Part shown: piece after piece, positions 17,982-26,621 of the stretch
How the letters are laid out: every line of letters begins with the position of its first letter
Numbering within the stretch: position 1 is the stretch's first letter
Assembly: GCA_007135755.1 (NCBI GenBank)
Contig: SLIG01000036.1
Location: 1 to 40,922 of the forward strand
Origin: Cyanobium sp.
GTDB taxonomy: Bacteria > Cyanobacteriota > Cyanobacteriia > PCC-6307 > Cyanobiaceae
Direction of reading: 5' to 3'
Length of the DNA: 40,922 bases
Translations under genes and position numbers: made by a program
The notes under the pieces: generated by a model
The model's database searches: none
Told to the model about the DNA's origin: nothing
Seen by the model: only the letters and a program-made list of their open reading frames with translations

Positions 17982-18503
17982 CCCTTCACGCTTCGTCGTC
18001 GCTCGCACCCGCCGCCGCTGCTGAAACCAGCGCTCCAGTTGCCGCCGCGCTGCATCAGCCGCCACTCCGTCCACCACGCGCATGGCGTGATGGGCGCTGG
18101 GGTCGCTGGCCAGATTGAGGCAGCCCCCGAGGGCACCGCGCTTGGGGTCGGGGGCAGCGAACACCACGGTGCCCACCCGCGCCTGCACCGCCGCGCCGGC
18201 ACACATCGGGCAGGGCTCCAGGGTCACCAGCAGGGTGCAGCTGTTCAGTCGCCAGTCGCCCAGGGCTCGGGCCGCCTGGCTGATGGCCTCGACCTCGGCG
18301 TGGCCGAGGGGATCGCCGTGGCGGTGACGCCGGTTGCTGCCCCAGCCCACGCACCGTCCGCGGCCATCGAGCACGGCAGCCGCGACAGGGATCTCACCGC
18401 TCTCCCCCACCCGCTCGGCCAGGCGCAGCAGGCGGGCCATCCAGAGGTGATGGCGCCGTTGCTCCTCCTCGGAGGCGGGGATCGTCCCTGCGGAACTCAC
18501 CAT
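17946..18503 (-). CDS. tadA: tRNA adenosine-34 deaminase
   Basis: Zinc enzyme converting adenosine 34 to inosine in the anticodon of tRNA-Arg. 185 residues from the ATG at 18503; a TTG at 18524 is an alternative start. Zinc motifs are HAE at 68-70 and PCPMC at 97-101, with Glu70 as proton shuttle; the ALGGCLNLASD loop follows. The C-terminal 25 residues are Arg- then Gly-rich and lie over the opposing aminotransferase gene. A broader cytidine/guanine deaminase role is less likely. Confidence 0.9.
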   Translation of the reverse strand: MVSSAGTIPASEEEQRRHHLWMARLLRLAERVGESGEIPVAAAVLDGRGRCVGWGSNRRHRHGDPLGHAEVEAISQAARALGDWRLNSCTLLVTLEPCPMCAGAAVQARVGTVVFAAPDPKRGALGGCLNLASDPSAHHAMRVVDGVAADAARRQLERWFQQRRRVRATTKREGSDGDGGGLGGA

Positions 18504-18523
18504 CAGGCCGGCTGCGGGTGACA

Positions 18524-19963
18524 ATGGGGCTGCCTGATCATCCGTCGTTGGCTAGCGCGCCACCAGCCCAGCGGGGGTGTTCACCGCTGCCCTTCGCCGC
18601 GCCGGACAGCGAGGATCCTGCCCTGCAGCAGTTTCTGGAGCAGGCCAGCGCCCAGCTCTGCGGCTGGCTGGCCAGCGCCTCCCAGCGCCCACCTCTGCCG
18701 GGGCTGAGCGTGATGCCGGCGGTGGAACCGCAGCAGCGGCCCCAGCCTGCCGGCCAGCTGCTCAGCGACCTGCAGCTGGTGATGGACGGGGCCTACAACC
18801 CCAGCCACCCTGGTGCGCTGGCCCATCTCGACCCGCCGCCGCTGGCGGCCTCGATCGTGGGTGACCTGATCGGCGCCGGGCTCAACAACAACCTGCTGGC
18901 CGAGGAACTCTCGCCGAGCCTCACCCGCTTGGAGCGCAGCCTGATGGCCTGGCTGGCGGAACGCCTGGGGCTGCCCGCCGGCAGTGGCGGCGTGCCGGCC
19001 AGTGGCGGCACCCTCTCCAACCTGATGGCCCTGGTCACCGCGCGCCACAGCCGCGGTCTGGCCTGCTGCGCCGACGCCGTGGTGCTGGCCAGTGCCGACG
19101 CCCACGTCTCCCTGGCCAAGGCCCTCACCGTGATGGGGTTGCCTCCACAGGCGCTTCACCAGCTGCCGGTGGATGCCGGCGGCGCCATGGATGCCGAGCG
19201 GCTGGAGCAGCAACTCGTCCAGCTTCAGGAGCGGCGCATCCCCGTGATCGCCGTGGTCGCCACGGCTGGCACCACCGTGCGCGGTGCCGTGGACCCCCTG
19301 CCCGAGATCGCCGCCGCCTGCCGGCGCCATGGGGTGTGGCTGCACGTGGATGGGGCCATCGGTGCGGTGTTCGCCCTCAGCGAGGCCCACCGCCACCGGG
19401 TGCCTGGCCTGGAGCAGGCCGATTCGATCACGCTCAACCCCCAGAAACTGCTGGGCATCACCAAGACCTCCTCGGTGCTGCTGCTGGCCACCCCGCGGCT
19501 GCTGGAGCAGGCCTTCGGCACCGGACTCCCCTACATGGAACCCAGTTGGAGCGGCGGTCATGGCGGCGAGAGCGGCCTCCAGGGTTCCCGGCCCGCCGAA
19601 GTGCTGAAGCTCTGGCTGGGGTTGCGCCAGCTGGGGCTGGCGGGGATCGAGGCGGTGCTGGACGGGGCCGTGGCCCGGCGCCGACAGCTGCAGGCCCTGC
19701 TGGCGCCGCTCACCGGGCTGCATCTGGTGAGCGGCCCCCTGCACCTGCTGGCCTTCACGCCCCGCCGCGGTGACGCCGCCAGCGCCGAGCGCTGGAGCCT
19801 GCGCACCCGCCGGCAGCTGCTGGCGGCGGACCTGATGCTCTCCAGGCCCCTCTATGGCCACCGCCATCACCTCAAGGCGGTGCTCGGCAACCCGCACACC
19901 GGCACTGCCGAACTGGAACGGCTGGCCGCCGTGGTGGCGGCGAGTCTCGGTTCTCCCCCTTGA
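18524..19963 (+). CDS. PLP-dependent group II decarboxylase
   Basis: 479 residues from ATG 18524; a GTG two codons earlier is possible. Fold type I decarboxylase: NPSHPGALAHLDPPPL near 92, GAGLNNNLLAEELSPSLTRLE near 117-137, SGGTLSNLMAL at 160-170, the PLP Asp in LHVDGAIG (Asp276) and the Schiff-base Lys308 in LNPQK. Group II relatives decarboxylate glutamate, aromatic amino acids, diaminobutyrate or cysteine sulfinate; NPQK replaces the common HxxK and I cannot assign the substrate. Divergent from tadA with about 20 bases between starts. Confidence 0.88.
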   Translation: MGLPDHPSLASAPPAQRGCSPLPFAAPDSEDPALQQFLEQASAQLCGWLASASQRPPLPGLSVMPAVEPQQRPQPAGQLLSDLQLVMDGAYNPSHPGALAHLDPPPLAASIVGDLIGAGLNNNLLAEELSPSLTRLERSLMAWLAERLGLPAGSGGVPASGGTLSNLMALVTARHSRGLACCADAVVLASADAHVSLAKALTVMGLPPQALHQLPVDAGGAMDAERLEQQLVQLQERRIPVIAVVATAGTTVRGAVDPLPEIAAACRRHGVWLHVDGAIGAVFALSEAHRHRVPGLEQADSITLNPQKLLGITKTSSVLLLATPRLLEQAFGTGLPYMEPSWSGGHGGESGLQGSRPAEVLKLWLGLRQLGLAGIEAVLDGAVARRRQLQALLAPLTGLHLVSGPLHLLAFTPRRGDAASAERWSLRTRRQLLAADLMLSRPLYGHRHHLKAVLGNPHTGTAELERLAAVVAASLGSPP

Positions 19964-19976
19964 GCCACACCCCCCG

Positions 19977-20225
19977 ATGAGCGACACCCCTCCGCCCCAG
20001 GCGCCCGGGCAGCGGCGTGGCCGCTGGGTGGCGGTCGTCACCGGTGCCATCTCGGTGCTGGTGGGGCTGCTCTATCTGTTGCTGATCGTGGTGCTGGACA
20101 GCCGCGGCCCGCTGCAGCCGCCGCCGCCCGAGGCCCTGGGCCTCAGTTCCGCTCCGGTCGCGGCCGGCGGAGCTGGGGCGGCAGCTGGGGATCCCGCCGC
20201 CGCAGCGGCTCCACCACCCGGCTGA
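19977..20225 (+). CDS. Small single-span membrane protein
   Basis: 82 residues. Short basic N terminus (QRRGR), one membrane helix at about 17-41 (VAVVTGAISVLVGLLYLLLI), then DSRGPLQPPPPEALG and an Ala/Gly-rich tail. The helix and the RGP-x-x-PPPPEALG stretch look like a short family I recall from picocyanobacteria. Starts 13 bases after the decarboxylase stop. The last 83 bases, the low-complexity tail, overlap the convergent GTPase gene. Function unknown. Confidence 0.65.
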   Translation: MSDTPPPQAPGQRRGRWVAVVTGAISVLVGLLYLLLIVVLDSRGPLQPPPPEALGLSSAPVAAGGAGAAAGDPAAAAAPPPG

Positions 20226-21726
20226 GGGCCTCCTGCAGGAAGCGCTGCAGGATCCCATCGCGGCGATTGAGGTCGTAATGGCGTTGCACAACCTCCTGGA
20301 TGCCGCCGTCACCCCAGTCCTGGTCCCGCTCGAAGTAGGTGATGAAGCTGGCGCCCGCCACCCGGGTGAGCCAGGCCGCGCTCACCGCCTGCACCGCCCG
20401 GCTCACCAGCAGGGCCGGCAGGTTCACGCTCAGGGCCGCCGAGAGCAGCCCCACGCCTCCCTTCACCAGCCCCAGGGCCGCCAGGGTGCGCCCCACCGAG
20501 ATGGCCAGAGCCTGGGCCGCCTCGCGGCTGAGGCTGACGCCGAAACTGCGCCCCAGTTCGATCACCATCTGGGCATTCACCGCCGCGGCGCCGAGCAGAT
20601 CCAGGCCCGGCAGGGGGGTCACCGCCACCACCCCGGCACCGATCCAGCCGTAGCGCTCCACGATCGCCTCGGCGTCCTGGCGGCGCTGCGAGGCCAGGAG
20701 GGCGCGGCTGGCCTCGCTGAGATGGCGGCATTGCATCAGCAGGTTGTCGGCGATCAGCTCCTCTCCGTCGGCATGGAGCACGGCGGCCAGACGGCGCAGC
20801 AGGGGCTCCACTTCGGGTTCGGGCTGCAGGGGCCGGCCACCGGGCATGGGCACGCTCTGGGGCGCTGCGCTGGCCGGCACCACATCCTCGGCACCCACCA
20901 GCCCCTGCACCCGGCCGCGCAGCAGGGTCAGCAGGCGCTGCTCCTCCTGCTCACCGCGCAGGTCGCACTTGTTGAGCACCAGCAGCAGGCGCTTGCCCAT
21001 GGCCGCCAGACCCTGCAGCACCTCCAGTTCGCTGGCGCGCAGGTCGCCGTCCACCACCAGCAGAAGGAGGTCGGCCCGGCTGGCCTGGCGGCGGGCCAGC
21101 TGCTCACGTTCCAGGCCGGAGGCCCCCGCCTCCAGGATCCCAGGTGTGTCCACCAGCCACACGGCCCGCTGCAGCCCGCGCAGGCGCAGGCGGTAGCGCT
21201 CGGTCTCGCTGGTGGAGCCCATCGGTGCCCCCACCTGGCCCACCAGCTCGCGCAGCAGGGCCCGGATCAGGGAGGTCTTGCCCGCTGAACCGGTGCCGAA
21301 CACCACGATCACCAGGTCTCCGCGCTCCAGCTCGCTGGCCATGTGCCGCCGCTCCTCCGCGAGGGCCTCGCGGGCGATGCCCTCACGCACGCGCTCGAGG
21401 GTCTGGTCGATGGCCTCGAGATTGCGAGCGGCTGCCTCACGACGGCTGCTGGGCACGGCGGCGGCCTGCCCCTTGCCCCCCGGCTGTCCTGCCCGCCGAC
21501 GCCCATGGCCCGGCAGGAAGGGCTGCAGCCAGGGCCAGGCCAGCTGGGCGAGCAGGGCGGCCACCGCCAGCACCAGCAGCAGCGCCACCGGGCCCACCAG
21601 GCCGTAGGGCAACACGGCACTGAGTTGCCAGATCAGCTGGTTGAAGGCCTGCAACACCAGGCCCACCACCAGCAGGGCCAGCAACGACGCGGCGACGGCG
21701 ATCCAGAGGCGGGTGCGGTGCTTCAT
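20143..21726 (-). CDS. Membrane GTPase with C-terminal DUF697 domain
   Basis: 527 residues from ATG 21726. Two membrane helices at about 7-27 and 41-65, a linker, then an Era-like GTPase domain: P-loop GTGSAGKT at 144-151, DTPG at 193-196, NKCD at 252-255. Residues about 370-480 are a hydrophobic DUF697-like region (GAGVVAVTPLPGLDLLGAAAVNAQM onward in outline), as in YcjF-type proteins. Such GTPases are widespread in cyanobacteria; their role is not known but the membrane anchoring suggests envelope or thylakoid work. Last of the bioY, lspA, PBP1A run. Confidence 0.88.
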   Translation of the reverse strand: MKHRTRLWIAVAASLLALLVVGLVLQAFNQLIWQLSAVLPYGLVGPVALLLVLAVAALLAQLAWPWLQPFLPGHGRRRAGQPGGKGQAAAVPSSRREAAARNLEAIDQTLERVREGIAREALAEERRHMASELERGDLVIVVFGTGSAGKTSLIRALLRELVGQVGAPMGSTSETERYRLRLRGLQRAVWLVDTPGILEAGASGLEREQLARRQASRADLLLLVVDGDLRASELEVLQGLAAMGKRLLLVLNKCDLRGEQEEQRLLTLLRGRVQGLVGAEDVVPASAAPQSVPMPGGRPLQPEPEVEPLLRRLAAVLHADGEELIADNLLMQCRHLSEASRALLASQRRQDAEAIVERYGWIGAGVVAVTPLPGLDLLGAAAVNAQMVIELGRSFGVSLSREAAQALAISVGRTLAALGLVKGGVGLLSAALSVNLPALLVSRAVQAVSAAWLTRVAGASFITYFERDQDWGDGGIQEVVQRHYDLNRRDGILQRFLQEALSRVVEPLRRRDPQLPPQLRRPRPERN

Positions 21727-21743
21727 GGCCCCATCTCCCTGCC

Positions 21744-23873
21744 CTAGGAGCCCGGCAGCCGGGCGATCTCGCCCCACAGTCCGGCAGCCAGAGCACTGCT
21801 GCCGTTGGTGGGCTGGTTGTCGTCGTTGCCCAGCCAGATGCCGATCACCCAGCCACGCCGGGGCTCGTGGCCCACGAACAGCAGATCGCGATTGGCATTG
21901 GTGGTGCCGGTCTTGCCCCCCTCCTGGCCCCCGAGGGAGGCGGCGGTGCCGGTGCCTGAGCGCACCACCGCCCGCAGCATCTCCTGCATCCGCCGTGCGG
22001 TTTCCTCACTCACGGCCCGCCGTCCAGGCCTGGCACCGGCGCCCGCCCCGCGCCCGCCCTCGGCCGCCTGCTGGCGGCAGCGGTCGGGTTCCTCCCCGCG
22101 GCAGGTTTCCCCATCCACCACCTGGCGGATGGTGGTGGGCGGCTGCCAGCTGCCGCCGTTGGCGATGGCTGCGTAGGCGGCGGTGAGTTCCAGCAGGGTC
22201 ACTTCGCTCTGGCCCAGGGCCAGGCCTGGCACCGGGGCGAGCGGGCTGGTGATGCCCAGATCGCGGGCCTTCTGCACCACCGCCTCCAGCCCCACCCGCT
22301 GGGCCAGCCGCAGGGCGGCGGTGTTGCTGCTGCGGGCGAAGGCACTCACCAGGGTGAGGTTGCCGGTGCAGTCACTGGTGAAGAACTGGCCCTGCCAGCG
22401 CAGGGGGCCGCAGTCGACTGGATCACCCGGCCGGGCGCCGCGCTCAAGGGCAGCCAGGAAGGGGAAGAGTTTGAAGGTGCTGCCGGGCTGACGCAAGGCC
22501 ATCGTGGCCCGGTTGAACTGACTCTGCTGGTAGTCACGCCCCCCGGCCAGCGCCAGGATGCCACCGCTGCCGGCGTCGAGCACCACCACCGCGCCCTCGC
22601 TCACCCCGAGGCCGGCGCTGCTGTCGAGCCGTCGGCGCAGCAGCCGCTCCACCTGCTCCTGCAGTTGCGGGCTGAGATGGGTGTCGATGAGGAAGTTGCC
22701 CTCGGAGGCCACGGTGGCGCCCACCCGGGCCTCAAGGTCGCGGCGCACCTGATCGGTGTAGAAGGGGGCTCCACGCCCCCGGTCGCGGCTGCGGCAGGCG
22801 TCCGGATTGAGCTCCACGGAGCTCCGCCGTGCCCGCCGGCCCTCATCGGCGCTGATCCGGCCGGTGTCCACCATCTTGGCCAGCACCTGATTGCGTGAGT
22901 TCAGGGCCGCCTGGGGATCGAAGCAGGGGTCGTAGCCGTTGGGGGAGGGCAACAGGCCCACCAGCAGGGCCGCCTCCTCCAGCTCCAGCTCGCTGGCGGC
23001 TTTGCCGAAGAAGTGGCGGCTGGCGTCCTCGAATCCCCAGCCCACCCCCAGATAGACGCGGTTGAGGTAGCTGAGCAGCAGGTCGCGCTTGCTGAACCGG
23101 GCCTCCAGCTGGAGGGACACCAGCAGCTCCCGCCACTTGCGGCCCAGGGTCTCGCCCTGCCCCACCTGATCGGGATACAGACTGCGGGCGAGCTGCTGGG
23201 TGAGGGTGCTGCCCCCTTCCAGCACCCGTCCGCCCAGCAGGTTGGTGAGCAGGGCCCGGGCCGTGCCCACCGGATCCACCCCCGGATGCCACCAGAAGCG
23301 GCTGTCCTCACTGGCCAGCAGGGCCTCCACCAGCACCGGGGGATAGTCGCCAAGGGCCTCCAGTTCGCGGTGCTGCCCCCCCTGGGCGCTGGCGATCGGC
23401 TGGCCGTCGCGGTCGTAGAAGCTGAGGGGCCCGCGCACCGGCGCCAGGCTGCCCCGGATCGGCACCTGCAGCACCGCCAGGGCCAGGGTGGCGAGGCCGG
23501 CGGCGGCCACACCAGCGAGGGCGAGGCTGACACCCCGCATCACCTTCACCAGTCGCGGTCGTGGCTGCTGCTGGAATTCCAGTTCCGGCAGCCCGGCCTG
23601 CTGACTGGGACCGAAGCGCACGGTGTCGCCGTCGCTGAGCAGCAGCTCGGCCACACGCCGTCCCCGCCACCAGAGGCCGTTGGTGGAGCCGCTGTCGCGC
23701 AGCAACCAGTGGCCGCCCACCCGCTCCAGCAGGGCGTGATGGCGGCTCACGGCGGGGTGCGAGATCGCCACCTGGCAGTCACCATCGCGGCCGATGACGT
23801 AGGCACCGCTGTGCAGGGCCAGCCGGGTGCTGCCCTGCCCCGGCAGATGCACCAGCAGCACGCCCTCTCCCAT
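21744..23873 (-). CDS. Class A penicillin-binding protein with N-terminal FHA domain
   Basis: Bifunctional peptidoglycan synthase, 709 residues from ATG 23873. Residues about 15-95 form an FHA domain, phosphothreonine-binding in the family: GAYVIGRDGDCQVAI, VSRHHA, DSGSTNGLWWRG. A membrane helix spans about 113-136. The glycosyltransferase 51 domain has ASEDSRFWWHPGVD at 187-200 and GGSTLTQQLAR at 220-230. The transpeptidase has the serine motif STFK at 465-468, SSN at 515-517 and KTGT at 654-657, so both activities look intact. A Gly/Arg-rich insert lies near 605-620. Starts four bases after lspA ends. Confidence 0.95.
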   Translation of the reverse strand: MGEGVLLVHLPGQGSTRLALHSGAYVIGRDGDCQVAISHPAVSRHHALLERVGGHWLLRDSGSTNGLWWRGRRVAELLLSDGDTVRFGPSQQAGLPELEFQQQPRPRLVKVMRGVSLALAGVAAAGLATLALAVLQVPIRGSLAPVRGPLSFYDRDGQPIASAQGGQHRELEALGDYPPVLVEALLASEDSRFWWHPGVDPVGTARALLTNLLGGRVLEGGSTLTQQLARSLYPDQVGQGETLGRKWRELLVSLQLEARFSKRDLLLSYLNRVYLGVGWGFEDASRHFFGKAASELELEEAALLVGLLPSPNGYDPCFDPQAALNSRNQVLAKMVDTGRISADEGRRARRSSVELNPDACRSRDRGRGAPFYTDQVRRDLEARVGATVASEGNFLIDTHLSPQLQEQVERLLRRRLDSSAGLGVSEGAVVVLDAGSGGILALAGGRDYQQSQFNRATMALRQPGSTFKLFPFLAALERGARPGDPVDCGPLRWQGQFFTSDCTGNLTLVSAFARSSNTAALRLAQRVGLEAVVQKARDLGITSPLAPVPGLALGQSEVTLLELTAAYAAIANGGSWQPPTTIRQVVDGETCRGEEPDRCRQQAAEGGRGAGAGARPGRRAVSEETARRMQEMLRAVVRSGTGTAASLGGQEGGKTGTTNANRDLLFVGHEPRRGWVIGIWLGNDDNQPTNGSSALAAGLWGEIARLPGS

Positions 23874-23877
23874 GGCC

Positions 23878-24363
23878 TCAGCCTCGGCTGGACGCAGAAG
23901 GCGCCAGCAGATCAATCAGAAAACAGAGCACGGCGAGGTTGATGGCCACGTCGGCCAGATTGAACACCGGAAAGCTGATCGGCACGAAGGCCAGAAAGTC
24001 CACCACCGCGCCCAGGCGCCAGCGGTCGATGCCATTGCCGATGGCACCGCCCAGCAGCAGGCCCAGGGCCAGACAGCGAGCCAGACCCAGGGGCGCGCGC
24101 CCCAGCCGCCAGATCCACACGGCCACCCCCAGGCCCACGGCCACACTCACCACACCCAGGGCCTGGGCGGAGCCACTGAACAGGCTGAAGGCGGCACCGG
24201 TGTTGGTGGTGTAGGTGAACTCAAGCAGCCCGGGCAGGAAGGGGCGCACGCCCGCACCGACCAGATGCTCGCTGGCCCAGGCCTTGGAGAGCTGGTCGGC
24301 CAGCACCACCAGGGTGGCCAGCAGGAAGCAGGCCCGGCGCCCAGCGCGCAGCGGTGCGCTCAT
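23878..24363 (-). CDS. lspA: Lipoprotein signal peptidase
   Basis: Inner-membrane aspartic peptidase that removes signal peptides from lipid-modified prolipoproteins. 161 residues, four hydrophobic segments (about 11-28, 62-82, 92-110, 135-152). The catalytic pair is Asp113 in GNGIDRW and Asp138 in FNLADVAIN; TTNTGAAFS is the family motif at 52-60. The ATG overlaps the bioY stop (ATGA), so coupling is likely. Confidence 0.95.
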   Translation of the reverse strand: MSAPLRAGRRACFLLATLVVLADQLSKAWASEHLVGAGVRPFLPGLLEFTYTTNTGAAFSLFSGSAQALGVVSVAVGLGVAVWIWRLGRAPLGLARCLALGLLLGGAIGNGIDRWRLGAVVDFLAFVPISFPVFNLADVAINLAVLCFLIDLLAPSASSRG

Positions 24364-24941
24364 GGCTGCACCAGCAGCAGCCGGCGCAGCATCAGGGCCA
24401 GCACGGCCACGGCGCAGCAGAACAGCAGCTGGGAGGGGAGCGGCACCAGGGAGTAGCTCACCAGCAACTGCAGCAGCTCGCCGCGCCAGCGCCCGGCCAG
24501 GGCACCCAGCAGCAGGTTGAGCACGCCGCAGACCTGGATCACCAGCAGGCCGAAGGCGGCCGTGCCTGTGAGCTTGAGGACGTCGTTCATGCCGCTCTGG
24601 CGCGCGAGCCTGCCGGCCAGCCAGCCGGCGGGCACGAAGCCGGCCAGGTAGCCGAAGCCTGGATCGAGCAGGTAGCTGGGTCCGCCACCGCCGAAGAACA
24701 CCGGCAGCTGCAGCAGCCCCAGGCTGAGGTAGGCCACCGCCGCCATCAGAGCGCTGCGATGGCCGCACACCAGGGCGGTGAGCAGCAGGGCCGGTACCTG
24801 CAGGGTGATCGGCAGCGGGGCGATCGCCCAACTGCCATCGCCATCGGGGAGCGGGGCGGCGGCCTGGATCAATCCCCCGATCAGGATCAGCAGCAGGCCG
24901 GCGATGGCACCACTCCAGTTGGCCAGGGCCCTCAACAGCAC
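24360..24941 (-). CDS. bioY: Biotin transporter BioY
   Basis: Substrate-binding membrane protein of ECF-type biotin uptake, able in some bacteria to act alone. 193 residues, GTG start, six hydrophobic segments. Family marks include ITLQVPALLL near 46-55, LGLLQLPVFFGGGGPSYLLDPGFGYLAGF and the later GTAAFGLLVIQVCGV. No BioM/BioN partner genes are in the window. It leads the minus-strand run to the GTPase and is divergent from sipA. No biotin-repressor site is evident upstream. Confidence 0.93.
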   Translation of the reverse strand: MLLRALANWSGAIAGLLLILIGGLIQAAAPLPDGDGSWAIAPLPITLQVPALLLTALVCGHRSALMAAVAYLSLGLLQLPVFFGGGGPSYLLDPGFGYLAGFVPAGWLAGRLARQSGMNDVLKLTGTAAFGLLVIQVCGVLNLLLGALAGRWRGELLQLLVSYSLVPLPSQLLFCCAVAVLALMLRRLLLVQP

Positions 24942-25048
24942 GGATCGCCACTCGTCGCAGTCTGACCGCTGATCCCCCCGTCGCAGGACGCCCCTGTGCC
25001 AGGGTTTGGGCGCAGCTGTGCTGCAGCCGTTCTGCCGCCTGGAAGCCG

Positions 25049-25297
25049 ATGGCCGAGGTCAACCCGCCGGATGACTGCCCGCCTGTCCCAGCGCTCGCCG
25101 TGGGCCAGATGGTGAGCCTCAGGGAGCGGCCCAGCTATCTGAAAACCGCCGACCCGATGCCGATGCTGCGTCCGCCCGATCTGGTCGGTACTGAGGAGGT
25201 GGGCCAGGTGGTGGAGCTGCGGGCCCTGGGGATGGTCGCCGTGCGCTTCCGCCGTGGCACCTTCCTGCTCGCCGCGCATCTGCTCACGCCGGCCTGA
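25049..25297 (+). CDS. sipA: SipA (NblS-interacting) regulatory protein
   Basis: 82 residues, SH3-like small protein. The stretch SYLKTADPMPMLRPPDLV (about 29-46) and the end VAVRFRRGTFLL are characteristic of the SipA/DUF3148 family, which binds the histidine kinase NblS (Hik33) controlling high-light and stress responses. The first 18 residues are an extra Pro-rich lead; an internal start at Met21 (MVSLRERPSYLK) is possible. Divergent from bioY. Confidence 0.9.
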   Translation: MAEVNPPDDCPPVPALAVGQMVSLRERPSYLKTADPMPMLRPPDLVGTEEVGQVVELRALGMVAVRFRRGTFLLAAHLLTPA

Positions 25298-25310
25298 GGC
25301 CGCGCCTCGG
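25294..25310. terminator. Short hairpin between sipA and M16 gene
   Basis: GAGGC-CGC-GCCTC inverted repeat, with one G-C and one T-G pair extending the stem to seven, starting inside the sipA stop region. It lies in the 25-base gap between convergent genes. No T run follows; activity as a bidirectional terminator is inferred. Confidence 0.35.
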
Positions 25311-25322
25311 CTGGGGGGCGAC

Positions 25323-26621
25323 TCAGCTGGCGGCGCCGGCGGCCTGCCACACCGGCTCAGCGGCGCTGATCCCCTCCGCCGGGCCGCAGAGGCTCAGCAC
25401 CGGCCTGCCCAGCCAGCGGCCGGCCGCCTCCTGCAGGTCTTCGGCGCTGAGCTGGCCGGCCCGCTGCAGGCAGTCCTGTACGTGGGTCTCCGTCAGACCG
25501 TGGCCCAGCACCAGGGCCTGGCGGTCGGCCACCTGGCCGCAGGTCTGACGTCCCATGGCGTCCTGGCCGCGGAACTTGGCCCGGGCCAGCTGCAGGTCCT
25601 CGTCGCTGAGCCTCCCATCCGCCAGCCGCCGCCACTCCTCCAGCAGCGCGCCGCAGGCCTCCCGGGCCCGGCCGGCCGACGTGGAGAGGTGCAGCACGAA
25701 GGGGGTGGCGGCGCAGCGGGCGGGCATGTGCACGCCCACGTCGTAGGCCAGGCCGCGCTGCTCGCGCATCACCTGGAACAGGCGGCTCGACATCCCCACG
25801 CCCAGATGGCACTGCAACAACCGCAGCGCCAGGGCGTCGGGGTGGCCGAGGGGCACCGTGGCGGCCCCCAGCATCAGCACCAGCTGCTCGGTGTCCTGCT
25901 CCTGCACGGCCAACCCGCCAGCCGCCGCGGCTGGCGGGTTCCAGGGCCATCTCCGGGGTGCCCGTGCGGGCCAGGGCCGCTGCTGGAGGGCTGTGGTCAG
26001 GGCTTCCTCCATGGACCCATCGAGATCGCCACAGAGCACCAGCAGGGCCCCAGGAGCGGCCAGGTGGGCCGCCAGCTTCCGCAGCTCCTGGGGGCCGATG
26101 CGGGCCAGGTCGTCCTCGACGCCGAGGGGGTCGTGGCCGTAGGGGCCATGGCCATAGAGCCGCTCGCGCAGGCCGTCATGGGCCAGCTGGAACGGATCCT
26201 CCCGCTGCCGCTGCAGCTGCTGCAGGTTGAGCTGGCGCTCCAGGTCCACCTGCTCGCACTCGAGACAGGGCTCGGCGGCCATCGTCACCAGCAGCGGCAG
26301 CAGGTCGGGAGCGTCGTCACTGGCGCATTTGAGGCTGATCACCAGGGCGTCCTCAGCGGCTTCAGCGCGCAGGGCCGCCCCACGGCCCTCCACCAGGTCG
26401 GCCAGGGCTTCGGCATCAAGCTGGCCTGCGCCCCGGGTCATGCTGCCGGCCAGCAGCTGCATCGCCCCCCGCTGCCCCTCGGGATCGTGGCTGCTGCCGC
26501 CGCGGATCCACAGCCGCGCCGCCACCAGCCCGGCGGCCGGACGGCGCTGCAGCACCAGGGGCAGGCCTCCGGGCAGGGTGCGGGTGGTCCAGAGGCCCGG
26601 CTGGGCGACGGTGAGCGTCAT
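25323..26621 (-). CDS. M16 peptidase homologue lacking the zinc motif
   Basis: 432 residues from ATG 26621, which overlaps the stop of the upstream M16 gene (ATGA). Two M16 halves are visible. Where the active family has HxxEH this one reads RGAMQLLAGSM, so it should not bind zinc. The second half keeps the GMSSRLFQVMREQRGLAYDV pattern with the Arg/Tyr substrate-contact pair. That is the typical non-catalytic partner of a heterodimeric M16B peptidase, as in the bacterial and mitochondrial processing peptidases. Physiological substrate unknown. Confidence 0.9.
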   Translation of the reverse strand: MTLTVAQPGLWTTRTLPGGLPLVLQRRPAAGLVAARLWIRGGSSHDPEGQRGAMQLLAGSMTRGAGQLDAEALADLVEGRGAALRAEAAEDALVISLKCASDDAPDLLPLLVTMAAEPCLECEQVDLERQLNLQQLQRQREDPFQLAHDGLRERLYGHGPYGHDPLGVEDDLARIGPQELRKLAAHLAAPGALLVLCGDLDGSMEEALTTALQQRPWPARAPRRWPWNPPAAAAGGLAVQEQDTEQLVLMLGAATVPLGHPDALALRLLQCHLGVGMSSRLFQVMREQRGLAYDVGVHMPARCAATPFVLHLSTSAGRAREACGALLEEWRRLADGRLSDEDLQLARAKFRGQDAMGRQTCGQVADRQALVLGHGLTETHVQDCLQRAGQLSAEDLQEAAGRWLGRPVLSLCGPAEGISAAEPVWQAAGAAS

